Below the pieces are notes generated by a model. It worked only from the letters and a program-made list of their open reading frames with translations, searched no databases and was not told the DNA's origin. A DNA stretch of 64,000 bases from Leucobacter allii (GTDB lineage: Bacteria > Actinomycetota > Actinomycetes > Actinomycetales > Microbacteriaceae), in contig NZ_CP095045.1 of assembly GCF_022919155.1 (NCBI RefSeq), positions 3,286,001-3,350,000 on the forward strand. Reading direction: 5' to 3'. Shown in pieces: positions 62,158-64,000 of this stretch (within the stretch, counting starts at the first letter, position 1; every line of letters begins with the position of its first letter). The translations under genes and the position numbers were made by a program.

Positions 62158-63144
62158 TCAACGCAGCAGGACCTCGGCGGCGCGGGCGCGCACGACGACC
62201 TCGTGCGCGGAATCGTCCGCCGAGGCGAGGCGGTTGTCGACCTCGCCGAGCTCCCCGCGCACGTCCACGCGGTACTCGGCCTCGGGGAGCTGCAGCTCGG
62301 CGCTGCCCATGCTCGCGTCCAGACGGACCGCGTCGGGTGCGGTTCCGGTGAGCCGGGTGCGCGCCTCCCCGGCGCTGAGATCGATCTCCGCGGTCGCGAC
62401 GTCGGCGAGCTCGAGGCGCGACTCCCCCGCCTGCACGTCGAGCTCGAGCGCGCGAGCCGAGCCGCTCATCTCGACCTCCCCGCCCGTGATCTCGAGGCCG
62501 AGCCGGTCGAAGTCGCCCGCGCCCCGCAGGGTGCCCGCGGCGACGTCCGCCTCCACGCTCAGCTTCCCGGACTCGGCGAGGCGCTGGGGCAGTGTGAGGG
62601 TGACGCGGTCGAGGTGATCGTTCGAAGCGCAGTCGATGAGGCAGGCCGCCGCGAAACCGGTGTCGGGCGCCTCCACGGAGAGGGTGCCCTCCTCGGTCTC
62701 CCAGTTCCAGGAGCCCGCGCGGGGACCCGCGACGCGGAGCTCGGCCTCATCCGTCTCGGCGAACGCGATCGTGAACTCCGCGGCGGAGATGTCGAGCTCG
62801 AGCTCCGCGACGTCGCTCGCATCGAGGAACTCGTGCTGCTCCGTGCCGTCGGCGGCGCCCCCGGAGGAGACCGTCGCCCCGTCGGTGAACTCCTCGAGGA
62901 CGACGCCCGGCCCGGGGGCGAACGCGCCCGCGGCGGTCTGCGCGCCGATGGTGAGCAGCGCGACCCCGCCCACGACGGCGGTGGCGATGAGGGTCGCTCG
63001 CGCGGCGGTGCTCGGGGCCGCGGCGCCGGGCGTGCCGGCACTCGGGGCGCCGACGCGCGGGGCGGCCGCGTGCGGGCCGGGCGTCTGCGTCGGGTCGGGC
63101 GCGGCGCGGTCCTCCGGGGTGCCGGTGCGGTCGTCGTGAGTCAT
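62158..63144 (-). CDS. Membrane protein with DUF4097-type beta-helix repeats
   Basis: A 328-residue protein: a Pro/Ala-rich cytoplasmic part, a membrane helix at about 53-72, then a parallel beta (adhesin-like, DUF4097 type) domain with many LELDIS/LSVEA/LEITGGEVEM repeats and two Cys (ACLIDCASN). In actinobacteria DUF4097-like proteins are often controlled by the linked two-component system, encoded next in the same unit (4-bp overlap with the regulator). Confidence 0.8.
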   Translation of the reverse strand: MTHDDRTGTPEDRAAPDPTQTPGPHAAAPRVGAPSAGTPGAAAPSTAARATLIATAVVGGVALLTIGAQTAAGAFAPGPGVVLEEFTDGATVSSGGAADGTEQHEFLDASDVAELELDISAAEFTIAFAETDEAELRVAGPRAGSWNWETEEGTLSVEAPDTGFAAACLIDCASNDHLDRVTLTLPQRLAESGKLSVEADVAAGTLRGAGDFDRLGLEITGGEVEMSGSARALELDVQAGESRLELADVATAEIDLSAGEARTRLTGTAPDAVRLDASMGSAELQLPEAEYRVDVRGELGEVDNRLASADDSAHEVVVRARAAEVLLR

Positions 63145-63860
63145 GGTCGCTGTCCCGTCTGTGCGATGGTCGTGGCGGCGCCGTTCGGGGCGCCGGATGG
63201 CGCGGGGTGCACGCCGGTGCTGGTGAGGTGGGCGATCGCCGCGAGCACGCGGCGGTTGCCTCCGCCGTCGGCATCGAGGCCGAGTTTCTGGAAGATCGCG
63301 GTGATGTGCTTCTCGACGCTCGCCTCCGAGAGGAAGAGCAGCCCCGCGATGGCCTGATTGGAGCGGCCTTCGGCGAGGGCCGCGAGCACCGTCCGCTCGC
63401 GGTCCGTGAGCGCCGCCATGCGATCGTCTCGTCCCCGTCGGGCGAGGAGCTGGGAGACGACCTCGGGGTCGAGGACGGTCGCGCCGTCCGCGATGCGCCG
63501 CACGGAGTCGAGGAAGTCCCCGACGTCGGCGACCCGGTCCTTCAGCAGGTAGCCGAAGGCGCCGCCCTGCCCCGCGATGAGCTCGCTCGCGTAGCGCTCC
63601 TCGACGTACTGGGAGAGCACGAGCACCGGCAGCCCGGGCCTCGCCCGGCGCAGCTCGATCGCCGCGCGGATGCCCTCATCGGTATACGTGGGCGGCAGCC
63701 GGACGTCGAGGATGCACAGCTCGGGATCGGTGTGCTCGACGGTCGCCGACAGCTCGTCCGCGTCCGGCAGCGCCGCGACGACCTCGAGCCCGCCGTGCTC
63801 GAGCAGGCGCACGAGCCCCTCACGCAGCAGCACGGAATCCTCGCAGATCAGGATGCGCAT
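63141..63860 (-). CDS. Two-component response regulator, NarL/LuxR type
   Basis: A 239-residue regulator: receiver with the phosphorylatable Asp in LCILDVRLPP and Lys in YLLKDRVAD, then a LuxR HTH (LTDRERTVLAALAEGRSNQAIAGLL, SVEKHITAIFQKLGL) and a Pro/Ala tail. ATG 63860; the upstream kinase gene ends 13 nt inside. Controls the linked DUF4097 gene, by position. Confidence 0.93.
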   Translation of the reverse strand: MRILICEDSVLLREGLVRLLEHGGLEVVAALPDADELSATVEHTDPELCILDVRLPPTYTDEGIRAAIELRRARPGLPVLVLSQYVEERYASELIAGQGGAFGYLLKDRVADVGDFLDSVRRIADGATVLDPEVVSQLLARRGRDDRMAALTDRERTVLAALAEGRSNQAIAGLLFLSEASVEKHITAIFQKLGLDADGGGNRRVLAAIAHLTSTGVHPAPSGAPNGAATTIAQTGQRP

Positions 63861-64000
63861 GGCACGCTCACCTCCAACGACGTCGGCCCGCCGATCGGGC
63901 TGTCCAGACGGCTCGTCCCGCCGGCGGCGAGCACGCGGTTGCGCACGCCGTCGAGTCCGCCCCCAGGCACGATCCTGGCCCCGCCGATCCCGTTGTCCTC
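63848..64000 (-). CDS. Sensor histidine kinase, partial (C-terminal end)
   Basis: The last 50 residues of a NarX-type (HisKA_3) kinase, running off the right edge. The visible segment has the ATPase G-box EDNGIGGARIVPGGGLDGV and the following LxSR-like helix. The stop overlaps the regulator by 13 bp, so kinase, regulator and DUF4097 protein form one operon. Confidence 0.85.
   Translation of the reverse strand, partial: EDNGIGGARIVPGGGLDGVRNRVLAAGGTSRLDSPIGGPTSLEVSVPCAS

Noticed and set aside
1..64000. CRISPR arrays, rRNA operons, prophage or plasmid origins
   Set aside because: No regularly spaced repeats, no rRNA sequence and no phage or replication-initiation genes were seen; the only mobile trace is the IS3 fragment.

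Overview
The window is about 70% GC with strong GC3 bias. It carries the actinobacterial cell-envelope cluster fhaA-fhaB-pstP-rodA-pbpA-pknA-pknB next to pabA/trpG, a class E sortase and crgA, plus Acr3/ArsR-ArsC arsenic genes and several genes that look leaderless. This points to a chromosomal segment of a Gram-positive actinobacterium, most likely Microbacteriaceae (Leucobacter/Microbacterium-like). The genus cannot be fixed from the sequence alone.

Layout. 1-3.8 kb: a leftward oligopeptide ABC transporter (binding protein, two permeases, partial ATPase). 4.1-6.7 kb: a divergent nitrilase-BKACE fusion enzyme and two convergent Lrp/AsnC regulators. 6.8-10.35 kb: a copper operon (copZ, a His-rich exported protein, copA) behind two CsoR-like palindromes. 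10.4-20.6 kb: housekeeping and surface genes (rarA, an SLH-domain protein, a DUF2510 protein with a HEIAH zincin motif, an alpha/beta hydrolase with divergent TetR, an EamA exporter, a frameshifted XRE-cupin regulator). 20.8-25 kb: a compact phnD-phnC-phnE operon that also encodes a PtpB-type phosphatase and a TetR regulator. 25-34.7 kb: a second-type YidC, then an ion-transport block (MerR/SulP, TrkH-type K+ transporter, small unknown gene, NhaA) and the arsenic operon.

34.7-46.8 kb is accessory: an SDR, an MFS exporter with GntR, three linked unknown membrane proteins, a decayed sigma-factor/CU044_5270 locus, a DUF11 wall-type protein with an LSKTG-like sorting signal, a CPBP protease, a lower-GC Mrr-type restriction endonuclease beside an IS3-family remnant, a lipoprotein and tRNA-Leu(CAG). 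46.9-60 kb is the conserved peptidoglycan-growth and Ser/Thr-phosphorylation cluster, then pabA, sortase, crgA, rhomboid protease and cyclophilin. The right end holds NUDIX and alpha/beta hydrolases, an adhesin-like DUF4097-type protein and a two-component system running off the edge.

Most notable for follow-up: (i) two divergent copies of a shared, structured leader sequence (identical 19-nt core) in front of the TrkH gene and the small gene preceding nhaA, a candidate cis-regulatory RNA pair; (ii) the nitrilase-BKACE fusion with both active sites intact; (iii) the PhnDCE-phosphatase operon with its palindrome; (iv) single-base frameshifts in pknB and in an XRE-cupin gene, which may be assembly errors.
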